Source: Wenzhouxiangella sp. XN24
GTDB lineage: Bacteria > Pseudomonadota > Gammaproteobacteria > Steroidobacterales > XN24
Reading direction: 5' to 3'
Assembly: GCF_011064545.1 (NCBI RefSeq)
Contig: NZ_JAAMFG010000017.1
Span: 62,001-126,000, forward strand
DNA length: 64,000 bases
Of the stretch, positions 19,161 to 30,292 are shown piece after piece; the first letter of the stretch is position 1; every line of letters begins with the position of its first letter. The translations under genes were made by a program, and so were the position numbers. The notes below the pieces were generated by a model. That model saw only the letters and a list, made by a program, of their open reading frames with translations, was not told where the DNA came from and searched no databases.

Positions 19161-19928
19161 ATGGAACTCAGCAGCTTGAAAGCCGTCGTCTCGGGCGGCG
19201 CTTCCGGTCTCGGTCATGCGGTGGCGCGGCGGATCGTCGCGGATGGCGGCCGGGTCGCGATTCTCGACGTGAACGAGGCGCAGGGCCGTGAAGCGGCCGA
19301 GAAACTCGGCGCAGCCGCGCGCTTCTTCAGGACGGACGTCAGCAATGACGCCGACGTCATCGCCAGCGTGGACGGCGCGGCCGAGGCCTTCGGCGGGATC
19401 AATCTCGCCGTCAGCTGCGCCGGGATTCTCGGCGCCGGCCGGGTGCTCGGCCGTGAAGGCCCGATGGCCGGCGAGTATTTCGCCAAGGTGATCATGGTGA
19501 ACCTCGTCGGCACGTTCCAGCTCGCCAAGGCCGCCGCCGCCCGGATGCAGCACAACGAACCCAACGAGGCGGGCGAGCGCGGTCTCATCGTGAACACCGC
19601 TTCGGTCGCGGCCTTCGAGGGCCAGGTCGGCCAGGCGGCCTATTCGGCGTCCAAGGCGGGCGTGGCGGGGATGGCGCTGCCGCTGGCACGCGAGTTCGCC
19701 CGCCTCGGCATCCGCGTCAACACGATCGCGCCGGGCATCTTCCTGACGCCGATGATGGAAAGCATGCCGGAGCACATCCAGGCATCCCTCGCGGCGCAGG
19801 TGCCGTTCCCGTCACGACTCGGCCGGCCTGAAGAATTCGCCGACCTGGTGGCCTGCATCTGCACCAACACCATGCTCAACGCCGAGACGATCCGACTGGA
19901 CGGCGCAATCCGCATGCAGCCCAAATAG
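19161..19928 (+). CDS. SDR-family 3-hydroxyacyl-CoA dehydrogenase (HSD17B10-like)
   Basis: Short-chain dehydrogenase of 255 aa. The NAD-binding glycine motif is SGGASGLG near the N-terminus, with the acidic residue of DVNEAQG afterwards, NTASV and the catalytic YSASK. It resembles type-II 3-hydroxyacyl-CoA dehydrogenases, which act on 2-methyl-3-hydroxybutyryl-CoA from isoleucine (known for HSD10). The start at 19161 has AGAGGA about 10 bases upstream; an in-frame ATG at 19119 gives an unlikely tail. Its place in the branched-chain run supports isoleucine or short-chain hydroxyacyl-CoA oxidation, but the substrate is inferred. Confidence 0.82.
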   Translation: MELSSLKAVVSGGASGLGHAVARRIVADGGRVAILDVNEAQGREAAEKLGAAARFFRTDVSNDADVIASVDGAAEAFGGINLAVSCAGILGAGRVLGREGPMAGEYFAKVIMVNLVGTFQLAKAAAARMQHNEPNEAGERGLIVNTASVAAFEGQVGQAAYSASKAGVAGMALPLAREFARLGIRVNTIAPGIFLTPMMESMPEHIQASLAAQVPFPSRLGRPEEFADLVACICTNTMLNAETIRLDGAIRMQPK

Positions 19929-19942
19929 CAGCATGGCTAAGG

Positions 19943-19948
19943 TAAAAT
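19943..19948 (+). promoter_or_regulatory. Possible -10 (TAAAAT) before the ETF genes
   Basis: TAAAAT about 35 bases before the ETF-QO start, inside the 54-bp gap after the SDR gene. No clear -35 is visible. The ETF genes may also be read through from upstream. Confidence 0.25.
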
Positions 19949-19982
19949 TGAGCGCTGGCCCGGAATCACGAGCAGTACGCCC

Positions 19983-21644
19983 ATGAGCGAGCAAGGCAAC
20001 GAGACGGAGCGCGACGTCATGGAATATGACTTCGCCATCGTCGGCGGCGGGCCGGCCGGGCTCGGCTGCGCCATCCGTCTCAAGCAGCGCCTCCCCGACG
20101 CCAGCATCTGCCTGCTCGAGAAAGGCTCGGAGATCGGTGCGCACATTCTCTCGGGCTGCGTCATGGAGCCGCAGCCGCTCGACGAGCTGATGCCGTCGTG
20201 GCGCGACACCCCGCCGGCGATCTGCGTCCCGGCCGGGCGGGACGAGTTCCGCCTGCTCACGCGGAAACGCTCCTTCCGCCTGCCGACGCCCCCGCAGATG
20301 CACAACGCCGGCAATTTCATCGTCTCCCTTGGGGAGCTCTGCAAGCAGCTGGCCGCGCATGCCGAGTCGCTGGGCGTGGAGGTGTTTCCGGGGTTCCCGG
20401 GACGCCACGTCCTCGTCGAGGGCGAAGGCGCCGAGGCGCGCGTCATCGGGGTGCGTTGCGGTGACATGGGGGTGGAAGCCGACGGCACGCCCGACGGCCA
20501 CCCGGGCGCCAACTTCGCCCCGGGCGTGGATATCCATGCCGGCACGACGATCCTCGCGGAAGGTTGCCGCGGCAGCCTGGCGAAGCAGATGATCGCGCGC
20601 TTCGGCCTGGACCGGGACGCGATGCCACAGACCTACGGCCTCGGTTTCAAGGAGTTGTGGCAACTCCCCGCCGGACGCACGACCCCCGGCCTGATCCAGC
20701 ACACCGTTGGCTGGCCGATGGACAATCACACTTACGGCGGCAGCTTTCTCTATCACCTCGACGAGGACCGGCTGTACATCGGCTACGTGGTCGGGCTCGA
20801 TTACGCGGACCCGCGTTTCTCGCCTTTCGAGGCCTTCCAGCAGTTCAAGCATCACCCGGAGATCGCGGCGCTGCTCGAAGGCGGCGAAATCGTCTCTTCC
20901 GGGGCTCGCACGATCATCGAGGGCGGCCTCCAGGCGCTGCCACGCATGGACATGCCGGGCGCCCTCTTGATCGGCGATGCCGCAGGAACGCTCAATGTCC
21001 CCAAGATCAAGGGCGTGCACCAGGCACTGCGCTCGGCCATGCTGGCTGCGGACCACCTGGCGGACAGCGGTTCGCCGGCCGGCTTCGATACCGCCTTCCG
21101 CGCCTCCGCAGGCGGCCGGGAACTGCACAAGGTACGCAACATACGACCCGGTTTTTACCGGGGGCTGTGGCTCGGCATGGCCAACGCCGCGCTGGAGACC
21201 GTGCTCGGCGGACGCAGCCCCTGGACGTTGCGCACCCACGCGGACTGGGACAGCCTCGAGACGCGCGCCCAGGCGAAAGCGCACGGCGAGCAGGCGGCGA
21301 TGGCGGCCGACTGGCAGGCCGAACGCACCCTGCCGCCGCGCGACCGGCTGGCCAGCGTGTATTTCGCCAACACGGCGCACGAGGAATCCCAGCCGGTGCA
21401 CCTGCGCGTCGCCGACACGTCGATCTGCGCCACGCGCTGCGCGGAGGACTACGGCAATCCCTGCACGCGCTTCTGCCCGGTCGGCGTCTACGAGATGGTG
21501 GACGACGGCGAAGGGGGACGCCGGCTGCAGATCAACGCCTCGAACTGCGTCCACTGCAAGGCCTGCGACATCAAGGACCCCTACCAGATCATCGACTGGG
21601 TGACGCCCGAGGGCGGCAGCGGGCCGAATTACCAGACATTGTGA
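19983..21644 (+). CDS. Electron-transfer flavoprotein-ubiquinone oxidoreductase
   Basis: Membrane-associated FAD/4Fe-4S enzyme passing electrons from reduced ETF to ubiquinone. It has 553 aa with N-terminal FAD dinucleotide motif VGGGPAGLGCAIRL, the quinone/FAD domain, and a C-terminal ferredoxin-like region. The clustered cysteines (RFCPVGVYE, then NCVHCKACDIKDP) fit the single 4Fe-4S cluster. It is followed after 12 bases by etfB and etfA. It provides the respiratory exit for isovaleryl-CoA dehydrogenase electrons. Confidence 0.95.
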   Translation: MSEQGNETERDVMEYDFAIVGGGPAGLGCAIRLKQRLPDASICLLEKGSEIGAHILSGCVMEPQPLDELMPSWRDTPPAICVPAGRDEFRLLTRKRSFRLPTPPQMHNAGNFIVSLGELCKQLAAHAESLGVEVFPGFPGRHVLVEGEGAEARVIGVRCGDMGVEADGTPDGHPGANFAPGVDIHAGTTILAEGCRGSLAKQMIARFGLDRDAMPQTYGLGFKELWQLPAGRTTPGLIQHTVGWPMDNHTYGGSFLYHLDEDRLYIGYVVGLDYADPRFSPFEAFQQFKHHPEIAALLEGGEIVSSGARTIIEGGLQALPRMDMPGALLIGDAAGTLNVPKIKGVHQALRSAMLAADHLADSGSPAGFDTAFRASAGGRELHKVRNIRPGFYRGLWLGMANAALETVLGGRSPWTLRTHADWDSLETRAQAKAHGEQAAMAADWQAERTLPPRDRLASVYFANTAHEESQPVHLRVADTSICATRCAEDYGNPCTRFCPVGVYEMVDDGEGGRRLQINASNCVHCKACDIKDPYQIIDWVTPEGGSGPNYQTL

Positions 21645-21656
21645 CAAGGAACTGAA

Positions 21657-22406
21657 ATGAAAATCCTGGTCGGCATCAAGCGCGTCATCGACTACAACGT
21701 GCGCGTGCAGGTGAATCGCGAAGGCACGGGCGTCGTCAAGGACGGCGTGAAGATGAGCATCAACCCCTTCGACGAGATCGCGCTCGAGGAAGCCCTGCGC
21801 ATGAAGGAACGCGGCGCCGCCACCGAGGTGGTGGTGGTGTCGATCGGCCCGGAGGCCGCCCAGCAGCAACTGCGCACCGCGCTGGCGATGGGCGCCGACC
21901 GCGCCCTCCTGTTGACGTCGGACGAAGAGATCCAGCCGCTGACGGCCGCTCGCGCGCTGCTCGCCGTGGTCAAGGAAGAAGACCCGGGGCTCGTGCTGCT
22001 CGGCAAGCAGGCCATCGACGACGACGCCAACCAGGTGGGGCAGATGCTGGCGGCGCTCTGGGACCGGCCGCAGGCGACCTTCGTGTCCGCGCTGGAGTTC
22101 GACGACGGGAGCGCGAAGGCGACGCGTGAAGTCGACGCCGGGCTGGAGACCATCGAAGTGGACCTGCCCGCCGTGATCACCGTGGACCTGCGTCTCAACG
22201 AACCGCGCTTCGTGAAGATGCCGGACATCATGAAAGCCAAGCGCAAACCACTCGACATCCGGCCCTTCGCCGAGCTGGGCGTGGAGTTGCCGCCGCAGCT
22301 GGAAACGGGGCGTTACGAACCGCCGCCACGGCGCCAGGGCGGCGTCAAGGTCGATTCCGTCGAGGCGCTGGTCGCCGCCCTCAAGGACAAGGGGCTCCTG
22401 TCATGA
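21657..22406 (+). CDS. etfB: Electron transfer flavoprotein subunit beta
   Basis: ETF beta, 249 aa, soluble AMP-binding subunit of the ETF heterodimer. Markers are KILVGIKRVIDYNVRVQV at the N-terminus, LLLTSDEEIQPLTAARALL, and the ETF-beta signature region VDLRLNEPRFVKMPDIMKAK. It overlaps etfA by ATGA. Confidence 0.96.
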   Translation: MKILVGIKRVIDYNVRVQVNREGTGVVKDGVKMSINPFDEIALEEALRMKERGAATEVVVVSIGPEAAQQQLRTALAMGADRALLLTSDEEIQPLTAARALLAVVKEEDPGLVLLGKQAIDDDANQVGQMLAALWDRPQATFVSALEFDDGSAKATREVDAGLETIEVDLPAVITVDLRLNEPRFVKMPDIMKAKRKPLDIRPFAELGVELPPQLETGRYEPPPRRQGGVKVDSVEALVAALKDKGLLS

Positions 22407-23362
22407 GCACTGTATTGCTGATCGCCGACCACGACGGCAAGAACCTCAACACGGGCATCGCGCGCTCGGTGGCCTGCGCGCGACAGCTCGGCACGGTCCA
22501 TGTCGCCGTGTTCCATGCGCCGGACGAAGATGCGGCCTGCGCGGCCGCCGCGAAACTCGACGGGGTCTCGCGGGTGCTGTCGATCAGCGACCCGGCCAAC
22601 GAAGGCCCGCTGGCCGCCGTGCTTGCGCCGCAGGTGGCGGCGCTCGCCCGCGAACATGAAGGCGGGTACGACTACGTGCTCGCCCCCTCGACGACTTTCG
22701 GCAAGGACCTGTTGCCCCGGGTCGCGGCCCTGCTCGGCGTCCCGCAGGTGTCCGACCTGATGGAAATCATCGACGCACGCACCTTCAAGCGGCCGATCTA
22801 TGCCGGCAACGTCATCACGACCGTCAAGGTGCCCGAGGGCATCCCGGTCCTCGCCACGGTGCGCATCGCGTCGTTCAGCGCCGTCGACGCCGGCGGGGAT
22901 GCACCGATCGTCTCGGCCTCGACGAGTGCCGAACTGCCCACGCACACCCGCTACATCGGGCTGTCCGCGGCCGGCGGCGGCGACCGGCCGGACCTGCAGA
23001 GCGCGACGCGCGTGGTCGCGGGCGGCCGCGGCGTGGGCAGCAAGGAGAACTTCGAAATCATCTATCGCCTCGCCGACAAGCTGGGCGCCGCGGTGGGCGC
23101 GAGCCGCGCCGCCGTGGACGCCGGCTACGTGCCGAACGACATGCAGGTGGGCCAGACCGGGAAGATCATCGCGCCCGACCTGTATATCGCCGTGGGGATC
23201 TCCGGCGCCATCCAGCACATGACGGGCATCAAGGACGTCGGCTGCATTGTCGCCATCAACAAGGACGGCGACGCGCCGATCTTCGAGGCGGCGGACTTCG
23301 GCCTGGTCGGCGACCTGTTCCAGCTGCTGCCCGCCCTGGAGAAGGCGCTGGACGGTTCCTGA
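22403..23362 (+). CDS. etfA: Electron transfer flavoprotein subunit alpha
   Basis: ETF alpha, 319 aa, which binds the FAD of ETF. The C-terminal FAD domain includes [30 protein letters not shown] and [18 protein letters not shown], all typical. It is co-translated with etfB through a 4-base overlap. Confidence 0.96.
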   Translation: MSTVLLIADHDGKNLNTGIARSVACARQLGTVHVAVFHAPDEDAACAAAAKLDGVSRVLSISDPANEGPLAAVLAPQVAALAREHEGGYDYVLAPSTTFGKDLLPRVAALLGVPQVSDLMEIIDARTFKRPIYAGNVITTVKVPEGIPVLATVRIASFSAVDAGGDAPIVSASTSAELPTHTRYIGLSAAGGGDRPDLQSATRVVAGGRGVGSKENFEIIYRLADKLGAAVGASRAAVDAGYVPNDMQVGQTGKIIAPDLYIAVGISGAIQHMTGIKDVGCIVAINKDGDAPIFEAADFGLVGDLFQLLPALEKALDGS

Positions 23363-23407
23363 GCCGTCACCCGAGCGAGTGCTTTTCATGTACCACGGAC
23401 TCCTCCG

Positions 23408-25359
<1,952 letters not shown>

Positions 25360-25360
<1 letters not shown>

Positions 25361-26469
25361 TGGACGCCGCCGACAGCGCCCGCCTCCCGGTGACCCCGCT
25401 GGCGCGTTACGAGGCCGAGATCGCACGGCTCGGCTGGGTGGCGGATCCTCACCAGGCCGCCGCGGTGGAACGCCTGGACGCGTTGCACCACGCGCTCGTG
25501 ACGGCGCCGCCACGCAAGAAGCGCCTGTTTCGCAGAACCCGGCCCGTCGCGCCCGTGCGCGGGCTTTACCTGTGGGGCGGGACCGGGCGCGGCAAGACCT
25601 GGCTCGTGGATCTCTTCTACAAGTGCCTGCCGTTTCGCGAGAAGATCCGGCGGCATTTCCACCGCTTCATGGCCGATGTGCACGCAGAGCTCAGGGCGCA
25701 TGCCGATCATGCCGATCCGCTGGAGAAGGTGGCCGACCAGCTCGCGGGGCGCGCCCGGGTGATCTGCTTCGACGAATTCTTCGTTTCCGACATCGCCGAC
25801 GCCATGATTCTCGGCCTGCTGTTCGAGAAGCTGTTCGCGCGCGGCGTGACCCTCGTGGCCACCTCGAACGTGGCGCCCGAGGACCTCTACAGGGACGGAC
25901 TGCAACGCGCCCGCTTCCTGCCCGCCATCGAACAACTCGAGCGCCACACCGAAGTCTTCCCCATCGGCGGGGATACGGATTACCGCTTCCGGCTCCTCGA
26001 GCGCGCCGAGATCTACCGCGTCCCCCTCGGCGACGCCGCGGAGCGCGGGCTGGAAAAATTCTTCGCGGACGCCGCGCCCGAGGATACGCGCAACCACGGC
26101 GACCTGCGCGTGCTGGGGCGCACGATCCCCGTGCGCTGCCGCGCGGATGGCGTGGCGTGGTTCGATTTCGTCCCACTGTGCGGCGGGCCGCGCAGCCAGG
26201 CCGACTACATCGAGATCGCACGCAGCTTCCACACCGTGCTGGTGTCCGGCGTGCCGCAGTTCGGCCCCGACAACGACAACGAGGCGCGCCGCTTCATCGC
26301 GCTCGTGGACGAGTTCTACGAGCGCAAGGTGAAGCTCATACTGTCGGCCGCGGTGCCGCCGGCCGTGCTGTACACCGGCTCACGGCTCACGTTCGAGTTC
26401 CAGCGCACCATCAGCCGGCTCGAAGAAATGCGCAGCGCAACCTACCTGGCCGCACCTCACCTGCCCTGA
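25360..26469 (+). CDS. zapE: Cell division protein ZapE (AFG1-family ATPase)
   Basis: P-loop ATPase of 369 aa, known in E. coli to associate with the Z-ring under low oxygen or stress; the yeast homologue AFG1 acts in mitochondrial protein quality control. Walker A is GGTGRGKT (73-80), Walker B is RVICFDEFFVSDIAD, and the C-terminal FVPLCGGPRSQADYIEIAR block is family-typical. It is translationally coupled to aacS, an unusual partnership. Its 3' end overlaps the convergent crcB by 13 bases. Confidence 0.93.
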
Positions 26470-26912
26470 TACGCCCGTCGTGCCAGGGCGAAACCGGCCC
26501 AGGCCGCGCCCAGCCACGCGAGCGCGGAGCCGAGCGCATAGGCTCCGGCCCATCGCCAGCCCGATACCTGGAGAGCCCCCAGGGTCTCGAGACCGAACAT
26601 CGAGAAGGTCGTGAAGCCGCCGCAGAAGCCCGTCATGAAGAACAACCGGGTGGGCACGCTGTGCGCCCACGGGCCACCCGGCGAGACGAGCGAGGCATAG
26701 GCGCCGACCAGGAAGGAACCGCTGAGGTTTACGATCACGGTGGCCCAGGGCATGTCGCCGCCCTGGTCCGCCAGGAGGCCGGACAGGCTCCAGCGCAACG
26801 TGCCGCCGAGTCCGCTGCCCACCGCGACCGCCAAATAACCCGGCCATCGATCGCGCCTGGATGCCGCTTGCATGACAGGCGTATCGCTCACCACCCTGAT
26901 CCCGACAGCCAT
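26457..26912 (-). CDS. crcB: CrcB/Fluc fluoride channel subunit (second copy)
   Basis: Small membrane protein of 151 aa with four predicted transmembrane helices and the fluoride-pore signatures GGTLRWSLS, VNLSGSFLVGAYA and GFCGGFTTFSMFG. Fluc channels are dual-topology dimers that export fluoride. With the adjacent, different copy (26888-27319) this looks like a heterodimeric pair as in Gram-positive bacteria. The start at 26912 overlaps the upstream crcB by 25 bases; an alternative ATG at 26873 (MQAASRRDRWPG) gives a more usual N-terminus. No fluoride riboswitch motif is visible nearby. Confidence 0.9.
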   Translation of the reverse strand: MAVGIRVVSDTPVMQAASRRDRWPGYLAVAVGSGLGGTLRWSLSGLLADQGGDMPWATVIVNLSGSFLVGAYASLVSPGGPWAHSVPTRLFFMTGFCGGFTTFSMFGLETLGALQVSGWRWAGAYALGSALAWLGAAWAGFALARRAYQGR

Positions 26913-27319
26913 GCGCCGACCGAGACGCCCGCGGCGACCGCCGGCAGGCACAACCCAAGCGACAACCCGATATTTGCGGCGACGGCCCGCCAGCGGCCTG
27001 CATGTGCCAAAGCCAGGCTCTCCAGGCTGAAGGACGAGACCGTGGTGTAGCTGCCGAGCACCCCGATGCCGAGCAGCCACCAGGCCGTGCCGGGACTGCC
27101 ACCGGCCAGTCCGCCGGCCAGTCCGCCCGACACTCCGCCCGCCAGCCCGCTCGACAGGACGCCCGCCAGCACGCCGATCGCCAACGCGCCGCTCATGTTG
27201 ACCGCGAGCGTGTGCCACGGGAAGGCGGTGCCGAAGCGGCGCGCCACGCATGCGCCGAACCACATCCGCGCGACGCCGCCCAACGCACTGCCGACGAGGA
27301 TGGCGGCGAGCTCGGACAT
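26888..27319 (-). CDS. crcB: CrcB/Fluc fluoride channel subunit (first copy, Gly/Ala-rich insert)
   Basis: A 143-aa CrcB homologue. Family motifs are GSALGGVARMWFG, VNMSGALAIGVLAG and GSYTTVSSFSLES. Between helices it carries a low-complexity run built on GGLAGG/GGVSGG units (about residues 68-83, bases around 27100-27160). It lies 4 bases after the stop of the M14 peptidase, so it is probably transcribed with it. The two CrcB copies differ clearly in sequence, so a heterodimer is expected. Confidence 0.88.
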   Translation of the reverse strand: MSELAAILVGSALGGVARMWFGACVARRFGTAFPWHTLAVNMSGALAIGVLAGVLSSGLAGGVSGGLAGGLAGGSPGTAWWLLGIGVLGSYTTVSSFSLESLALAHAGRWRAVAANIGLSLGLCLPAVAAGVSVGAWLSGSGW

Positions 27320-27323
27320 GGTG

Positions 27324-30236
27324 CTAGGGCAATGGCACCGGCCGGCTTGCGCCCATCCCGGGCCCGAGGACCAGGGCGTTCTCCAGCACGCGCATCGCGC
27401 CGAGCTGGGCCGCACGGAAGGCCGGGGCGCTGGCGAACAGGATCACCTGCCCGCGACCGATCGACTCGCGGGTCACCCAGGCCGACGACGCGATCCGGTC
27501 GCGTGCTTCGGGCCATAACAAGCCCGACATGCGCACCTGCAATGCCTGGCCTTCGGGCACCGGGGCCCAGTTCAGGGTGGCGGCGTCGGTGTCCGCCGGC
27601 CGGTAGACCCCGATGCGCATGGGCGCCTCGATCGGGGGGGTGGACATCAGTATCGGCGAGTCGGAATACAGCACGGGCAGGACGGGCCCGACTCCGGCCG
27701 TCAACCAGTGTCCCGTGTCCACGCGGGTGCCGACGAGCGCGCCCGAGGGCATCAGCATGGCTTGCCACGCGTCGAGCCGCGCTCGCGCCTCGGGCTCGGC
27801 AAGCCCGTCATCGGCGCCCCACGGCGGACTGTCGCCCGGTGTCGCCTCGCGGCCCCAGGCCAGTTCATCATCCGGCAGGGGCCGGCCGGCCAGCCATTCC
27901 CGGTGAATCGCGTCCTGGTAGGAAGCGACGTCGCCGTCGATCACGTCGGAAAGCAGGCTCGTCGCCACCCAGGTCGAGTCGGCATCCGCCAGTTCCCGCG
28001 CGGAATGGCCCACCGCCACAAGAGTGCCGCCGGCGCGCACCCAGTCAGTCAACGCCGTCACGAGCGCGTCGGGCAGCGGCGCCCGTCCAAGCCGTTCGGG
28101 CAGGTAGATCACGTTGTAACGCCTGAGGTCGAAACTGCCGGCGCGCTCCTCGTCGAGGTGGCTGTGGCGAATGCCGATGCGATGATCGAGCAGGTACCAG
28201 GCGGCGCCGAAATCCAGCATGTTGGTCTGGCCGCGCGACAGCAGGGCGATCTGCGGCCTGGCCAGGAGGCGCCATTGCTGCCCGCCGAGATCCGCGAGGT
28301 CGCCAGGCGCGCGACCGTGTGTAATCACGTGCAGGCGGATCCCGAGTTGCGCAGCCACCTCGCGGGCGTCCTCGCGCCAGCCGTCGCCGTCGCGATTGTC
28401 GTCGCGCGTCAGGGCGATGGAGCCGATCGGCAGCGCATGGTCGCCGAGTTGGGAGGGTTCCCGGTTGGCCCGCACCGCGTGACCCCGCTCCATCATGCGG
28501 GCCGCGAACGCCAGCGCCCGGTCATCGGCACCGGAGACCGCCAGCCCGATCATGGCCGGTTCGCTGGTCGCCGGAGGCGTCGCGGCCGTCTCGGCGCCAG
28601 GCCACTGGATCGCCTCCAGGCCGGCCTCCAGGTGCTGCGGCACGGTCAGGGCGTCGAGGCCGAACATCATCGAGACGTTCCAGGCGGTCGTGTCGTAGAT
28701 CGTGCTGCGCCCGCGCTTGAGCACCTGCTCGCGTTCCGTGGCCAATGCCTGTGCGGACATGCGGGGATCGAATTCGAACATCGCGGCGAGCACCCGGCCC
28801 TCGGGCTGCCGGTTGCGCAGCACGATGCTGCCTGCAGGCAGTTCATGGTTGCGAAGTTGCCGGCCGAACTGGTCGGTGGCGACGCCGACGCGCAGCGCGC
28901 GGGTCAGGCGGTGCACTTCGAAGCCCTGGATCCGGACCAGGTCCAGCAGGTCGTTGAGCCGCCCCGCGTTATCGGTTGGCAGGACGACGAAACTGCGGTC
29001 GGCATAGGGCCCGCGGGCGGAGGCCACGTTGGCGCGATCCGTGACGAAGGTCTCCAGCATGTTGCGCCGCTCGCGGCGCAGCGTCTCGAGGTTCGCGAAC
29101 GAGGAGATGACCTGGTGGTGGACCGACTGGCGATAACTCAACAGGCCGGCATGACGCTGCACCCCGTCCTCCGCGATGCGCGCCTGCTCGTAGAGAATGC
29201 CGTGCGCGCCGCGCAATCCGGCCCAGGCGTCGCTGTAGCCCGGATACCAGTCTTCGTGCCACTCGCCGGAATAATACGGGTACCCGAAGCGGTCGAAGGC
29301 GCGCGCCTGGTCGGTCGCAAAGACCTGGCCGATGACCTGGCGGTAAGGCGGATGGTTGGGGTTGTGCGGCTCGCGGGACGGCGAGAACAGGTAGGTGTCC
29401 TGTGCGCCCATCTCGTGCGCGTCTATGTACAGCAAGGGCCGCCATTCCAGGAACGCGGCAATGCGCCCGCGGGTTTCCGGGTGGCGCGCATAGATCCAGT
29501 CGCGGTTGAGATCGAACAGGTAATGATTGCCGCGACCGTAGGGCCAGTATCCCGTGTGCAGCGTGGACTGGTCGTCCACGTTCGGCTGCACGCCGCGGGT
29601 CTCCGCCATGCTCTTCACGAAGCGCTCCCGGCCGTCCGGGTTCTTGTTCGGGTCGATGATGACCACGAGCTCATCGAGCAGGCGGCGCGTCGTGTCCGAG
29701 CGGTCGGCGGCGAGATGATGGATCACGGTGAGCGCGGCATCCGAGCCGGAGGTCTCGTTGCCATGGATCGAGTAGCCCAGCCAGGCGACGCCCGGCAGGG
29801 TGTCCAGCAATTCGTCACGCCGCGCCGCGCCGAGTCCGCGCGGATCGGCGAGGGCCGCCATGCCTTCCTTGATGCTTGAGCTGCGCGCCAGGTTCTCCGG
29901 GCTGGATATGACCAGGTAGACCAGCGGCCGCCCGCCGTAGCTGCGCGCGTATTCGGTCAGCTCCACGCGTGGCGAGGCCTCGGCCACCGCCCGCGCATAG
30001 GCGACGATCTGCTCGGAGGTCGCGGCGCGCCGACCGTTCTCGGCAGCCGTGAACGCGTCCGGCGCAGGCACGGACGGATCGTGGTCGGCGCCGTCCGGGT
30101 ACAGCGACTCGCCGTATGAAATGCCCTCGAGCGGTGAAGGCCCTGGCGCCGGATAGGGTGTCTCGGCGGCCGGCGCCGCGACGGGCAACAGGATCATCCA
30201 CAACGACGGGAGCGCGATACGCACCAGGTTCAGCAT
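27324..30236 (-). CDS. Secreted M14-family zinc carboxypeptidase with C-terminal amidotransferase-like region
   Basis: A 970-aa protein. It has a signal peptide (about 1-24) and an N-terminal M14 peptidase domain with zinc ligands H158/E161 in SIHGNETSG and a third His at 274 in YIDAHEMG. A long C-terminal part contains stretches such as YNVIYLPERLGRAPLPDALV and WVRAGGTLVAVGHSA that resemble a class I glutamine-amidotransferase-like fold. M14 enzymes trim C-terminal residues from peptides or cell-wall fragments. Export suggests work on peptides in the periplasm or outside, which fits the amino-acid-degrading gene content. The exact substrate is unknown. Confidence 0.87.
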   Translation of the reverse strand: MLNLVRIALPSLWMILLPVAAPAAETPYPAPGPSPLEGISYGESLYPDGADHDPSVPAPDAFTAAENGRRAATSEQIVAYARAVAEASPRVELTEYARSYGGRPLVYLVISSPENLARSSSIKEGMAALADPRGLGAARRDELLDTLPGVAWLGYSIHGNETSGSDAALTVIHHLAADRSDTTRRLLDELVVIIDPNKNPDGRERFVKSMAETRGVQPNVDDQSTLHTGYWPYGRGNHYLFDLNRDWIYARHPETRGRIAAFLEWRPLLYIDAHEMGAQDTYLFSPSREPHNPNHPPYRQVIGQVFATDQARAFDRFGYPYYSGEWHEDWYPGYSDAWAGLRGAHGILYEQARIAEDGVQRHAGLLSYRQSVHHQVISSFANLETLRRERRNMLETFVTDRANVASARGPYADRSFVVLPTDNAGRLNDLLDLVRIQGFEVHRLTRALRVGVATDQFGRQLRNHELPAGSIVLRNRQPEGRVLAAMFEFDPRMSAQALATEREQVLKRGRSTIYDTTAWNVSMMFGLDALTVPQHLEAGLEAIQWPGAETAATPPATSEPAMIGLAVSGADDRALAFAARMMERGHAVRANREPSQLGDHALPIGSIALTRDDNRDGDGWREDAREVAAQLGIRLHVITHGRAPGDLADLGGQQWRLLARPQIALLSRGQTNMLDFGAAWYLLDHRIGIRHSHLDEERAGSFDLRRYNVIYLPERLGRAPLPDALVTALTDWVRAGGTLVAVGHSARELADADSTWVATSLLSDVIDGDVASYQDAIHREWLAGRPLPDDELAWGREATPGDSPPWGADDGLAEPEARARLDAWQAMLMPSGALVGTRVDTGHWLTAGVGPVLPVLYSDSPILMSTPPIEAPMRIGVYRPADTDAATLNWAPVPEGQALQVRMSGLLWPEARDRIASSAWVTRESIGRGQVILFASAPAFRAAQLGAMRVLENALVLGPGMGASRPVPLP

Positions 30237-30292
30237 GGTTCGGGTTCCGGAATCAGGGGAGACCCCGAAAGTTTAAGACACCTGGGCGCAAA

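Noticed and set aside
26457-27323. Fluoride riboswitch upstream of crcB
   Set aside because: Only 4 bases separate the first crcB from the M14 gene, and I see no crcB-motif RNA pattern there.
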